Shown: positions 1 to 6,856 of the stretch, one piece after another
How the letters are laid out: every line of letters begins with the position of its first letter
Numbering within the stretch: the first letter of the stretch is position 1
NCBI GenBank assembly: GCA_035622335.1
Contig: DASPVO010000047.1
Location: 1 to 60,751 of the forward strand
Direction: 5' to 3'
Length of the DNA: 60,751 nt
Origin: DATJAJ01 sp035622335
GTDB taxonomy: Archaea; Thermoproteota; Nitrososphaeria; Nitrososphaerales; Gagatemarchaeaceae
Program-made: the position numbers and the translations under genes
Notes under the pieces: model-generated
What the model was told of the DNA's origin: nothing
What the model saw: the letters and a program-made list of their open reading frames with translations, nothing else
Databases searched by the model: none

Positions 1-1
1 T

Positions 2-121
2 GCCGACCTTGTCCTTCTTGACTCCGATGTCACCGAGATGCACCCCGCCATGCTGAGAAAGGTTGGGGTCGCTAGAACCATCGTCGGAGGCGAGGTCGTC
101 TTCTCCTACGAAAGCGCCTGA
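2..121 (+). CDS. C-terminal end of an amidohydrolase-like protein (5' partial)
   Basis: Only the last 39 codons are in the window, ending at a TGA at 119-121. The peptide reads like the final strand of metal-dependent amidohydrolases, where an ADLVLLD-type strand is followed by a segment ending in TIVGGEVVF; in that family this closes the small beta-sandwich next to the TIM barrel. The metal ligands lie outside the window, so substrate and activity cannot be judged. It converges on the next gene with a single base between the two stop codons. The assignment rests on this short tail alone. Confidence 0.55.
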   Translation, partial: ADLVLLDSDVTEMHPAMLRKVGVARTIVGGEVVFSYESA

Positions 122-122
122 G

Positions 123-656
123 TCAAGGCTTCTGAAACCTGTCGGTCTTCCCGTTGTACCTGAGGAGCCCCGCGGGCGTCATCCAGTGGATCAGCCCCTC
201 CCTCACCAGGGACTCGTTCATCTCCGGCTTGTAGTGGAGCACGATCCCCTTCCTCGCCAGAGAGTCGGCGACCTCGGCGGATGTCACGCTCCCTTGCCTG
301 TTCGCCAAGTCCATCGCGGTCCTGAATGGCTCTGTCTTGACGAGCTTGTCGGCGAGCGTCCTCACCTTCCCCTTCGATGTCTCCTGGAAAGCGATGCCGT
401 CGTCGGTGAGGTAGACGTTTCCCTTCTCGCTCTTCACCAGGCCGAGTAACTCGGCCGCGTCCAGGATCGGCAACAGGACGGCAATGTCAGCCCCCATCTC
501 GTCCGCTAGCTTTGCGGTGTCGATTCTCGAGCCGAGCCCCCCCGTTATCTCGACCAGCCCCATCACCTGGCCAGGTCTCACGTTTGGGGGCATGACGATG
601 GGAGCTGAGCTCTGAGAAGGAGGGGACTTCTTTCGGGCGTGGGAGTCCGAGTTCAA
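123..656 (-). CDS. Stand-alone AAA-associated C-terminal domain protein of a NitT/TauT-like ABC system
   Basis: A 177-residue protein without membrane segments. After a polar N-terminal tail of about 25 residues it consists of a winged-helix-like region (residues about 30-90, with a conserved feel around VMGLVEITGG and LLGLVKSEKG) and a helical tail. This resembles the AAA-associated domain that in other prokaryotes is fused to the C-terminus of nitrate/sulfonate-type ABC ATPases. Here it is separate and lies downstream of the ATPase with its own likely promoter at 680-691. The TTG start at 656 fits that promoter. A role in sensing the imported ligand or regulating the ATPase is inference. 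Confidence 0.65.
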   Translation of the reverse strand: MNSDSHARKKSPPSQSSAPIVMPPNVRPGQVMGLVEITGGLGSRIDTAKLADEMGADIAVLLPILDAAELLGLVKSEKGNVYLTDDGIAFQETSKGKVRTLADKLVKTEPFRTAMDLANRQGSVTSAEVADSLARKGIVLHYKPEMNESLVREGLIHWMTPAGLLRYNGKTDRFQKP

Positions 657-679
657 TCTCTCATTGGGTTAAGCCGGAG

Positions 680-691
680 TGATTTAAATCA
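680..691 (-). promoter_or_regulatory. Palindromic TATA box of the AAA-associated gene
   Basis: A perfect 12-base palindrome, TGATTTAAATCA, sits in the 41-base gap between the ATPase stop and the downstream gene. Its centre is about 30 bases before the TTG start at 656, the spacing expected for an archaeal TATA box and a near-leaderless transcript. The gene could therefore be made independently of the ATPase. Confidence 0.5.
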
Positions 692-697
692 GCGCGC

Positions 698-1489
698 TCA
701 CGAGAGGAGCGAATAGACCTGGTCGACCCAAGCGAAGAACTTCGACGACTTCTTGTCGCGCGGCCTCGGGAGGTCGATGTTCAACTCCCCGACGACGTGC
801 CCAGGTCTGGGAGACAGTACGACGACCTTGTCGGCGAGCTCGACTATCTCTTCGACGTTGTGGCTGACCATGACGACGGTCTGTATCGAAGATGTAGGAT
901 TGATCAGGAGGCCATAGATCTCCCTTCTGAGCCTCTCGGCTGTCAGGTCGTCCAGGGCGCTGAAGGGCTCATCCATGAGCAGCGCTGCGGGTTCGACTGC
1001 GAGCGCACGAGCAATCCCTACCCTCTGCTTCATTCCCCCTGATAGCTCGCCTGGATAGACGTCTTCGAAGCCCTGAAGGCCGGCGTTTGAAAGCGCGGTT
1101 GTTGAAACTTGTTTCTTCTGTTCTTCCGTCATGTCCTTTCTGGCTGACAGGCCGAATTCCACGTTCTCAAGCGACGTCTTCCAAGGCAGCAGCACGAACG
1201 TCTGAAAGATCATGGCGATGCCCTGGACTGGCTTCGTGACGGGTGTGCCCTGAAACTTCACGACGCCAGACGTCGCAGGGTTTAGCCCGGCGACTATTCT
1301 GAGCAGGGTCGACTTGCCACATCCCGAGGGACCCGTGATGGAGACGAACTGATTTTTTGCGGCGGTCAGAGATACGTCGTTGAGTACGGGGAGCTGATCC
1401 TTCTCCTTTTTGAAGTCGAGGCTTACGTGCTCTATTGACAAGACCGCGTCTTCCGCTCCGGCCTGCAAGGTCTGCCCCGCTCCGCCCAC
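698..1489 (-). CDS. ABC transporter ATP-binding protein, NitT/TauT (nitrate/sulfonate/taurine) type
   Basis: A 263-residue cytoplasmic ATPase that should drive the permease encoded just upstream. Walker A GPSGCGKST lies at residues 53-61, the Q-loop at Q96, the signature LSGGMKQR at 149-156, Walker B ending LLMDEPFSALD at about 170-180, and the switch histidine at H210. Length and motifs match the SsuB/TauB group of importers for small anions. The start is GTG, about 105 bases after the permease stop, in a gap that contains a TATA-like ACCTATATTCC on the same strand. No substrate-binding protein gene is visible nearby, so the substrate cannot be named. Confidence 0.9.
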   Translation of the reverse strand: MGGAGQTLQAGAEDAVLSIEHVSLDFKKEKDQLPVLNDVSLTAAKNQFVSITGPSGCGKSTLLRIVAGLNPATSGVVKFQGTPVTKPVQGIAMIFQTFVLLPWKTSLENVEFGLSARKDMTEEQKKQVSTTALSNAGLQGFEDVYPGELSGGMKQRVGIARALAVEPAALLMDEPFSALDDLTAERLRREIYGLLINPTSSIQTVVMVSHNVEEIVELADKVVVLSPRPGHVVGELNIDLPRPRDKKSSKFFAWVDQVYSLLS

Positions 1490-1556
1490 ACGTTATACGC
1501 GTTACGCGGAGAAGAGAGCCGTCGCCGGGTGTAGGCGGAATATAGGTAGATTTGGT

Positions 1557-1574
1557 TCTACCATTGTTGGTAGA
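1557..1574 (-). repeat. Hairpin between permease and ATPase genes
   Basis: A perfect 7-base inverted repeat (TCTACCA / TGGTAGA) with a 4-base loop lies 21 bases past the permease stop. It may act as a transcript-end or mRNA-processing hairpin between the two importer genes, or as an operator for the downstream ATPase promoter. Confidence 0.45.
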
Positions 1575-1594
1575 GCAGATTGAAAGGATCCCGA

Positions 1595-1613
1595 CTATGC
1601 GTTGTACGCATAG
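1595..1613 (-). repeat. Stop-codon-spanning hairpin of the permease gene
   Basis: A perfect inverted repeat CTATGCG-TTGTA-CGCATAG begins exactly with the stop codon of the permease gene and folds its last coding bases. Together with the second hairpin at 1557-1574 it forms a tandem pair at the 3' end of the gene. Confidence 0.5.
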
Positions 1614-3154
1614 CGCTTTGTGACGTAGTGGTACGCACGTCTCCAAACGACCAAGTTGAACGCGATGACCAAGGCGGTCATTGAAAGTATCGCGAGTATC
1701 AGGAGTCCCCAGTCTGTAGTGTTGGCGACGCAGGCGGAAGAGGCCTGGTTGAAGACGTCTGGACATCTCTGCGCCTCTGCCAGGACTATCACCTTACCGA
1801 TGCCGAGCCCGACTTCGGAGAATTGCGTTCCTGATTGAAAGATCTCGGCGACGATGAGAGTGTTCCAGGCGGCTCCGATGGCTGTGATTGATCCGGTGAC
1901 GAAAGCCGTGGCGCTCGCAGGGAGGTATATGCTCCTCCAGGCCTGCCACGTGGAAAGGTGGAACAACCTCCTGAGCTCCATCACCTCCGAGGGTATGCTT
2001 CGCACGCCCGCCACCACGTTGAAGAGAATGTACCAGATCATCCCCAGGAATATGATGACCGCAGCAAGCGCCTCCCCCTGACCGGCGACGAGCACATAGA
2101 TCACGGGCAGCAGAAGCGGTGCTGGGACTGATGCGATCAGAAAGATCACCGGGGAGAGGAAGTTGTACGCCTTGTCGTTCAGCGCCACGAGGATCGCTAT
2201 CGGTACTGCCACGACAACGCAAACGAAGTAGAGGTACCATATCCTCGCAAAAGAAACAAGGAGTGAAAGAGCGACGTACGCTTCGTCCGACGACAGCCTG
2301 CTGAATGGAGGTATCGAGTGGAAGTCCTGAGCCGCCGTCTTGCCTATGGCCGGGAGCGCGAGCGCCGCGAAGATGACGATGAGCGCCAGGAGCGCGTACT
2401 TCAGCCCCCTGCGAAATCGGGCGATCGAGGATGTGAAACTGGTGACGCCCCTCCCGTGCGTGAGGAGGAAGAGCTTGGAGATGCTCCTGTCGTCGACCCA
2501 CGCGTAGAACTTCATCAAGGGGTCCCTCTTGGACTGGTGGGGCTCGGCCAGGAACTTGTACCTGTCGGCCCAGACCGCGAACTCCCTCAGGAAGACGAAC
2601 TGCCAGATTATGATAGCGATTATCAGGAGGACGAACGAATACGTGTACGCGACGTAATCGCCCTGACTGGCGAACATGAACATGTCCACTGCGATCCCGT
2701 GCGCGACCTGGGCGCTCTTGTTACCGAGTGACAGTATCTCGCTCGCTGAGAGGTAGAAGAGTCCGACGGCCCACGAAATCTGCGTGTTGTACGCGACCCT
2801 GCTCAGAGAGGCGGGGATGTATAGGGTGGTGACCTTGTGGAGCGTCGACGACCCCGACATCTCAGAGAGTTCAAGGTACTCCTGGGGGATCGACTTCACC
2901 GCCTCGTAGACGCCGAAGGTGATGTTCCAGCTCATGCTCGTGAAGATCAAGACCACCACCGCGAGCGTGATCCCGACCTGGCCCGGGATTACGGCGATTA
3001 TGCCGAGCAGGACGAAGGGGAAGAACCCAAGGATGGGGATAGACTGGAAGACGTCCAGCATCGGTATCAGCACCGACTCTGCTCTCTTGTTTCTGGCCGC
3101 CAGGATCCCCACCCCTAGGCTGAAGAAGATGCTGGCGACCAGCGCCAGTATCAT
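1595..3154 (-). CDS. Duplicated ABC transporter permease, NitT/TauT-like, N-terminus possibly short
   Basis: A 519-residue integral membrane protein with two binding-protein-dependent permease units in tandem (about residues 1-200 and 270-510), each with the cytoplasmic EAA-type loop (ELSEMSGSSTLHKV region in the first, ELRRLFHLSTWQAW in the second). One polypeptide can thus supply both transmembrane halves for the adjacent ATPase, an arrangement known in archaea. The frame stays open upstream to a stop near 3242 without any ATG, GTG or TTG, and the upstream peptide still looks family-like. The first helix normally found before this point is missing, so either the protein is truncated at the N-terminus or the start is unusual. 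Confidence 0.85.
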   Translation of the reverse strand: MILALVASIFFSLGVGILAARNKRAESVLIPMLDVFQSIPILGFFPFVLLGIIAVIPGQVGITLAVVVLIFTSMSWNITFGVYEAVKSIPQEYLELSEMSGSSTLHKVTTLYIPASLSRVAYNTQISWAVGLFYLSASEILSLGNKSAQVAHGIAVDMFMFASQGDYVAYTYSFVLLIIAIIIWQFVFLREFAVWADRYKFLAEPHQSKRDPLMKFYAWVDDRSISKLFLLTHGRGVTSFTSSIARFRRGLKYALLALIVIFAALALPAIGKTAAQDFHSIPPFSRLSSDEAYVALSLLVSFARIWYLYFVCVVVAVPIAILVALNDKAYNFLSPVIFLIASVPAPLLLPVIYVLVAGQGEALAAVIIFLGMIWYILFNVVAGVRSIPSEVMELRRLFHLSTWQAWRSIYLPASATAFVTGSITAIGAAWNTLIVAEIFQSGTQFSEVGLGIGKVIVLAEAQRCPDVFNQASSACVANTTDWGLLILAILSMTALVIAFNLVVWRRAYHYVTKRYAYNA

Positions 3155-3266
3155 CCTCGACCAAGAGTAGCAGATGTCGATAGCGACCTGGATCGGGCTA
3201 AAAGCTACCGTGGGCGCTCGAGGGCGCGCGAGCCCGTCGCGTATTTAGGAATTCCGAGCTTCGCGG

Positions 3267-3761
3267 CTAGGCGATGTAAGAAGTGCTTGACGAGTCGAAC
3301 TTCCTCACAGTCTCGAACTCGCCCTTGTCCCTGAAGGCGAAGTACTTTCTCAGCTCGGGGAAGAACTGGTCGAGGGGCTTGACGGCCATTTCCGAGGCGA
3401 GGCTGTCCGCCCCCAGGTAGCTCTCTGAGATCTTCTTCCCGATAGACCTGACCTGGCCGTCGTCCTCGAACCCCAGGCTGTGCAGGTATTCGTGAAGGAG
3501 TATCATGAAGACGTAGGAGTTCATGGTGTCCGTCCCCTTCGATAGTGTCTTTACGATCCTCAGGAGGTTCCTGTTCATTACGATCGCGTTCGAGCCCATC
3601 TCGTGGTAGGCTCCGATCTCGTTCGGGATGTCTCCGAGCACCAAGGTCAGGCCTCCCCTGTGCATGCCGAGGTCACTCTCGGTCGCCGCCTTGACCATCT
3701 CGAAGATCTCGTCAAATCCCGACGCGGTGTCGAGCAACCGTTTGTTCTCTGCGGGGTTCAA
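3267..3761 (-). CDS. Putative zinc metalloprotease (HEYLH motif)
   Basis: A 164-residue soluble protein of no family I can name. It carries a zincin-type HExxH site, HEYLHSLG at residues 90-97, in a hydrophobic helix (FMILLHEYLHSLG), followed by acidic residues (FEDD) and a helical C-terminal half. That is the basis for calling it a small zinc peptidase; no signal peptide or membrane segment is visible. The TTG start at 3761 overlaps the stop of a newly seen small ORF (TTGA overlap), and a GGGAGGAGAGG purine stretch lies just upstream. It appears to be the last gene of a three-gene unit behind an ArsR-like regulator. Confidence 0.65.
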   Translation of the reverse strand: MNPAENKRLLDTASGFDEIFEMVKAATESDLGMHRGGLTLVLGDIPNEIGAYHEMGSNAIVMNRNLLRIVKTLSKGTDTMNSYVFMILLHEYLHSLGFEDDGQVRSIGKKISESYLGADSLASEMAVKPLDQFFPELRKYFAFRDKGEFETVRKFDSSSTSYIA

Positions 3762-3916
3762 CTTCTACCTCTCCTCCCAAGCGGAGTCTTGGCTACGTAG
3801 TTAAGCGCGTACGCTCCTGGCGATGGCCTCGGTCGGAAGGGCATCGGGTTTCTGTCCGGCGGCCTGACGATGGGCGGCCACAGGTCAGGCGCGTACAGAG
3901 CGTAGGAGCTCGCCAC
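3758..3916 (-). CDS. Small proline-rich ORF between regulator and metalloprotease (52 aa)
   Basis: Reading the minus strand between the ArsR-like gene and the metalloprotease gives an open frame of 52 codons with a GTG start 4 bases after the regulator stop. Its TGA stop overlaps the TTG start of the metalloprotease, the same 4-base coupling used by other operon pairs in this window. Third codon positions are mostly G or C, as in neighbouring genes. The product is rich in proline and arginine (for example DLWPPIVRPPDRNP) and ends in a basic tail. No family is recognised. Position suggests it is co-translated with the protease, perhaps as a partner or substrate, but that is inference. Confidence 0.5.
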   Translation of the reverse strand: MASSYALYAPDLWPPIVRPPDRNPMPFRPRPSPGAYALNYVAKTPLGRRGRS

Positions 3917-3920
3917 GGCG

Positions 3921-4331
3921 TTACTCAAGGTCCGAAGCCTCCTCCTCGAACATTTCGAGCAGCCTACCCATCGCGGTCGTGATGGTCACAGCCACCGTCA
4001 GTCCCATGTCGGAAGGCTTGTAGCCGGTCCCTCGACCTTCGTGGACCACCATGCCTTCCTTCGCCATGGGCTCCAGGCAGTCTTGCACGAGCTTCGGGTT
4101 GGTTGCGACTTGAAGAAGGTCTGAGAAACGCATCTCCCCTCTCTGCGCGAGGGCGCGCATCATTCTGAGACGCCTCTCGTTCGCAGCGATGGAATATATC
4201 GCGGCTAGCTTCTGGAGGACCTCGTCTGAGATTTCCTCCAAAGCCGGGTCTGCCTGCCCTCGGATAGGGACGGTGAAAAGAACCTCTCCGTCTTCCACGA
4301 GCCTCCACTCGAGCACCAAACTAGTTACCAA
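3921..4331 (-). CDS. ArsR-like winged-helix transcriptional regulator
   Basis: A 136-residue DNA-binding protein. Residues about 35-105 form a winged helix (NERRLRMMRALAQRG, then FSDLLQVATNPKLVQDCLEPM as turn and recognition helix, then a wing around EGRGTGYKPS), followed by a helix ending in acidic residues. The N-terminal 30 residues form a strand-like lead. No metal-binding cysteines are visible, so it is not a classical metal sensor. The TTG start at 4331 lies inside a perfect palindrome, with a TATA-like ATTAATATCC about 20-25 bases upstream, which suggests autorepression. The small ORF and the metalloprotease follow. Confidence 0.75.
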   Translation of the reverse strand: MVTSLVLEWRLVEDGEVLFTVPIRGQADPALEEISDEVLQKLAAIYSIAANERRLRMMRALAQRGEMRFSDLLQVATNPKLVQDCLEPMAKEGMVVHEGRGTGYKPSDMGLTVAVTITTAMGRLLEMFEEEASDLE

Positions 4332-4340
4332 ATGGTAACT
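4323..4340. promoter_or_regulatory. Perfect 18-base operator over the start of the ArsR-like gene
   Basis: AGTTACCA-AA-TGGTAACT is an 8-base inverted repeat with a 2-base centre. It covers the TTG start codon and the predicted transcription start of the regulator gene, downstream of a TATA-like element at about 4347-4357. A dimeric winged-helix repressor bound here would block transcription initiation, which is typical of autoregulation in archaea. Confidence 0.65.
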
Positions 4341-4366
4341 TGTGGGATATTAATCTTGCTGAGCGG

Positions 4367-5260
4367 TTACGAGTTCGACTTCCCGCAGTTCGGGCAGAAA
4401 GGCCAGCCCTTCGTCAGCTTTGCAGCGCAGTACCTGCACCTCGAACCGGGCTCGACGGGCCTCGGGGGAGAGCCACGAGTAGACCTCCTACCCAACCACA
4501 CAGCCACCTCCAACATCGTGACGATGGGCACGAAGATGACCACGTCCAAGAGTGGACCGCCGTCTGGGGTCAGGATCAGCCCCGTTATCACCCAGATTAC
4601 GAACCATATGACCACCCTGTTCTTGGAGAAGAAGTCTGCCTCGACCACGCGCAGCTTGATCGCGGAGAAGACGAAGACCGGGGTCGTGAAGGAGACTCCC
4701 GTGCTGACGACCAGCAGGAAGACCACATAGTAGAACGACACACCGTCGATCTCGGGAGCGATCGCGGTGGCGGTCAGGAAGGGACCCAACGCGATCACTA
4801 GGAACTTCGCTATGACGTAGTATCCGAAGAGCAGGCCTACGACGAAGAGCGCCGAAGACGAGATGACGAAGGGATAGACGAGCTTCCTCTCTTCCTCCTT
4901 GAGCGCGGGGTCGATGAACTTGTACGACTCGTACGCGATCAGAGGCATCCCCACTGCGAGCGTGAGGAGGAGAGCCGCTACGAAGTACACCTCCATCCCC
5001 TCTCCGATCCCAGTCCCGGCGATCAGCACCCAGTTGGGGGGCACGAGGTAGTTGTTGATGCCCTGGACGAAAGCCGCGACCACCGTGTGCTCGAGGAAGA
5101 CAAGGTTGACGTACTGCCCCAAGTGGTGGAACTGGTAGACCGGGTTTATGGGAAGGAAGACTACCACGATGAAGATGATGACGAGCCCGATGGCGACTAC
5201 CCTGAGCCTTTCCCTCAGTTCGTTGATGTGCTCGGCAAACGACATCCCATCCTCCGACAA
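4367..5260 (-). CDS. tatC: TatC, twin-arginine translocase subunit, with C-terminal zinc ribbon
   Basis: The membrane receptor of the Tat pathway, which exports folded proteins carrying a twin-arginine signal. Residues 1-240 show the family pattern: the N-terminal SFAEHINELRERL segment before helix 1, a proline-rich region, FIDPALKEEERK after helix 2, and six hydrophobic segments. The loop between helices 1 and 2 is longer than usual. After the last helix a charged linker leads to a rubredoxin-like knuckle with cysteines at 275, 278, 289 and 292. I know no function for that addition; it should face the cytoplasm. The gene follows tatA by 34 bases. Confidence 0.93.
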   Translation of the reverse strand: MSEDGMSFAEHINELRERLRVVAIGLVIIFIVVVFLPINPVYQFHHLGQYVNLVFLEHTVVAAFVQGINNYLVPPNWVLIAGTGIGEGMEVYFVAALLLTLAVGMPLIAYESYKFIDPALKEEERKLVYPFVISSSALFVVGLLFGYYVIAKFLVIALGPFLTATAIAPEIDGVSFYYVVFLLVVSTGVSFTTPVFVFSAIKLRVVEADFFSKNRVVIWFVIWVITGLILTPDGGPLLDVVIFVPIVTMLEVAVWLGRRSTRGSPPRPVEPGSRCRYCAAKLTKGWPFCPNCGKSNS

Positions 5261-5294
5261 TGACGTCCTTCGGGCAGGCTCGGGATGCCTTATT

Positions 5295-5600
5295 TTACGA
5301 TTGAGATTGCTTTGCGATTATCTCTTGGGATATCTGGTCCTTCGACTTCCCTTCGGTGCTGATTCCCAGCGCCTTGGCTGTCTCCACGAGCACCTGGTCG
5401 CCCGACTTTTGCGGGGCGGGCTTCGCCGGGGTCATCGTCCCCTCTGCCGCGTCGGAGAGTCCCTTCGAAGCGTCGTCGAACTCCTTTCGAGCACGACCCA
5501 GAGCCTTCGCCAGGTCTGGTATCTTCTGAGGGCCCCAGAGGAAGATGGCTATGATTATGACACCGATGATTATCAGCTGGACCGGGTCGGTGAATGCCAT
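5295..5600 (-). CDS. tatA: TatA, pore-forming subunit of the Tat translocase
   Basis: A 101-residue protein with one N-terminal membrane helix (QLIIIGVIIIAIFLW), the hinge GPQKIPDLAKALG, an amphipathic helix rich in Lys, Arg and Glu, and a polar tail. This is the standard TatA/TatE layout; the FGPKK-type hinge is written WGPQK. The frame is open further upstream, but the ATG at 5600 gives the conserved N-terminus and lies about 30 bases after a clear TATA box at 5625-5634. It forms an operon with tatC. Confidence 0.93.
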   Translation of the reverse strand: MAFTDPVQLIIIGVIIIAIFLWGPQKIPDLAKALGRARKEFDDASKGLSDAAEGTMTPAKPAPQKSGDQVLVETAKALGISTEGKSKDQISQEIIAKQSQS

Positions 5601-5624
5601 ATCAGAGGGACGAACCTCCTCTCC

Positions 5625-5634
5625 TTTATTTAAA
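5625..5634 (-). promoter_or_regulatory. TATA box of the tatA-tatC operon
   Basis: TTTAAATAAA on the minus strand, centred about 30 bases before the tatA ATG, followed by a purine-rich AGGAGAGGAGG that could form the BRE-proximal or leader region. Confidence 0.55.
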
Positions 5635-5711
5635 TTTGCCACAGCGGCCTGCGGAAACTTCAGCCTCGCCGCGGGACACGCATAAATCATAAGCCCTCCT
5701 ACCGTCGACCG

Positions 5712-6134
5712 TTGCCCCAGTGCCCCAACTGCAAGGCCGAAGTCGCCCAGCCTGAAAGGACATACTCTGTCACCGTCGAACCCGAGGAGGGGGAGAGGGG
5801 GATAACGAAGAGGGACGTGGGGATGTTCCGGTGCCCTAGGTGCGACGCATCCTTCCCCAGGGTGCTGGGGAAGAAGAGATACCTCCTCGTGCCGGAGACG
5901 GAGTTCACCAGGATGAAGAAGGAGATGAACGACCTCCAGAAGAAGGGAGAAGCCATGCAGGAGTCTCTCGAACAATCCAAGAAGGAGCTCTCTGAAAGAG
6001 AGGAGGCGCTGAAGGAACAATACCAGAAGGTCTCGCTCACAGGTCTAGAGTCAGAGCTCAGCCAGCTGGAGAAACACGTGAAGTACCTGAGGTCAGAGAG
6101 GGACAGGCTTTCCAGAGAGATCAGTCGGGGCTAG
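5712..6134 (+). CDS. Zinc-ribbon plus coiled-coil protein
   Basis: A 140-residue protein of unknown function. The first 60 residues hold two CxxC knuckles (CPNCKAEV at 4-11, CPRCDASF at about 41-48) that together should bind one zinc ion. Residues 65-140 are a long charged helix with heptad character (repeated EL, LE, KK patterns), predicted to form a coiled coil. The TTG start at 5712 puts the first CxxC at the N-terminus and lies behind an AT-rich CATAAATCATAAG about 25 bases upstream. It diverges from tatA and overlaps the end of another coiled-coil gene by 4 bases, so the two may encode partners. Confidence 0.75.
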   Translation: MPQCPNCKAEVAQPERTYSVTVEPEEGERGITKRDVGMFRCPRCDASFPRVLGKKRYLLVPETEFTRMKKEMNDLQKKGEAMQESLEQSKKELSEREEALKEQYQKVSLTGLESELSQLEKHVKYLRSERDRLSREISRG

Positions 6135-6376
6135 GAGTCCCCGGAGCCTTCTCCCTCGAGCGCCGAGATCTGGCCGTGGAGGTCATCCTTCTCCTTCCTT
6201 AGCATCTGGACCGTCTCTTCGAGGGAATTGGCCTTCTTCTGTAGGTCGAGGAGCGTTCTCTGCTGCCTGAGGCCTTCGACCTCCTCCATGAGGCTCGTCC
6301 TCTCCGACTCCAACGATTCTATCCTCTCCTCGAGGTCGACTTTCTGCTTCCTGAAGGACTCTTCGTCAGTAGGCAT
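6131..6376 (-). CDS. Small coiled-coil protein
   Basis: An 81-residue, highly charged protein that is almost entirely heptad repeat (for example DLEERIESLESERTSL and LEETVQMLRKEK), ending in a short acidic tail. No enzymatic motif, signal peptide or membrane helix. It is convergent with the zinc-ribbon coiled-coil gene and shares the 4 bases CTAG with it, each gene using its own stop. No family can be named; it resembles prefoldin-like or scaffolding helices only in composition. Confidence 0.65.
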   Translation of the reverse strand: MPTDEESFRKQKVDLEERIESLESERTSLMEEVEGLRQQRTLLDLQKKANSLEETVQMLRKEKDDLHGQISALEGEGSGDS

Positions 6377-6432
6377 GTCTGCCCTTATGTTGCGCTAGGC
6401 TGGCTTTTTCAAGCTTTGCCAGAATTCCGTTC

Positions 6433-6798
6433 TCAGGTATTGCAGGACGGACTAGAGTGCAGCCTGGAGCCGGTGACGTAGAGGAAGGTGAGGAGGCTCG
6501 CTAACGGCGGGACATCCTCCGCAGCCGCACGGAGCGCTCTCCCCAAGGGGAGGAAAGAGAGGAGGTCAGGCATCCAACTGGGCCCGCTCAAGACACTTCC
6601 ATCGGGATAGACCAGGTGGGACGACAACCCCCTTTCGCTGGAGGGGACGCGCTCGAGAAGGCCCTTCTCCTCAGCCTCCTGGAGGGAGACGAAGTCCAGG
6701 CGGTGCCTTGCATCTGCAGCCTCAAGGGCGCGCTTGAAGCTCGAACATGGTCCGCAGTCGGCGTCATAGACCACGGTCGGCCTTGCTGGAGCTCGCAC
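6433..6798 (-). CDS. DUF393 / DCC-family thiol-disulfide oxidoreductase-like protein
   Basis: About 121 residues with the family signature near the N-terminus: VVYDADCGPCSSF, a CxxC motif after a first strand as in thioredoxin folds. The C-terminal FLPLGRALR and FLYVTGSRLHS segments match the tail of DCC-family proteins. The frame is open upstream, but the GTG at 6798 puts the CxxC motif close to the N-terminus, and an AT-rich ACTTTTTACG lies about 25 bases before it. It diverges from the haem O synthase gene. A redox or metal-handling role connected with cytochrome oxidase assembly is only suggested by that neighbour. Confidence 0.7.
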   Translation of the reverse strand: MRAPARPTVVYDADCGPCSSFKRALEAADARHRLDFVSLQEAEEKGLLERVPSSERGLSSHLVYPDGSVLSGPSWMPDLLSFLPLGRALRAAAEDVPPLASLLTFLYVTGSRLHSSPSCNT

Positions 6799-6856
6799 GT
6801 GTCTGTCGAGCCGGCGGTGGCGTAAAAAGTCTTGTGAAACGCGCTTCGATAGGTTT

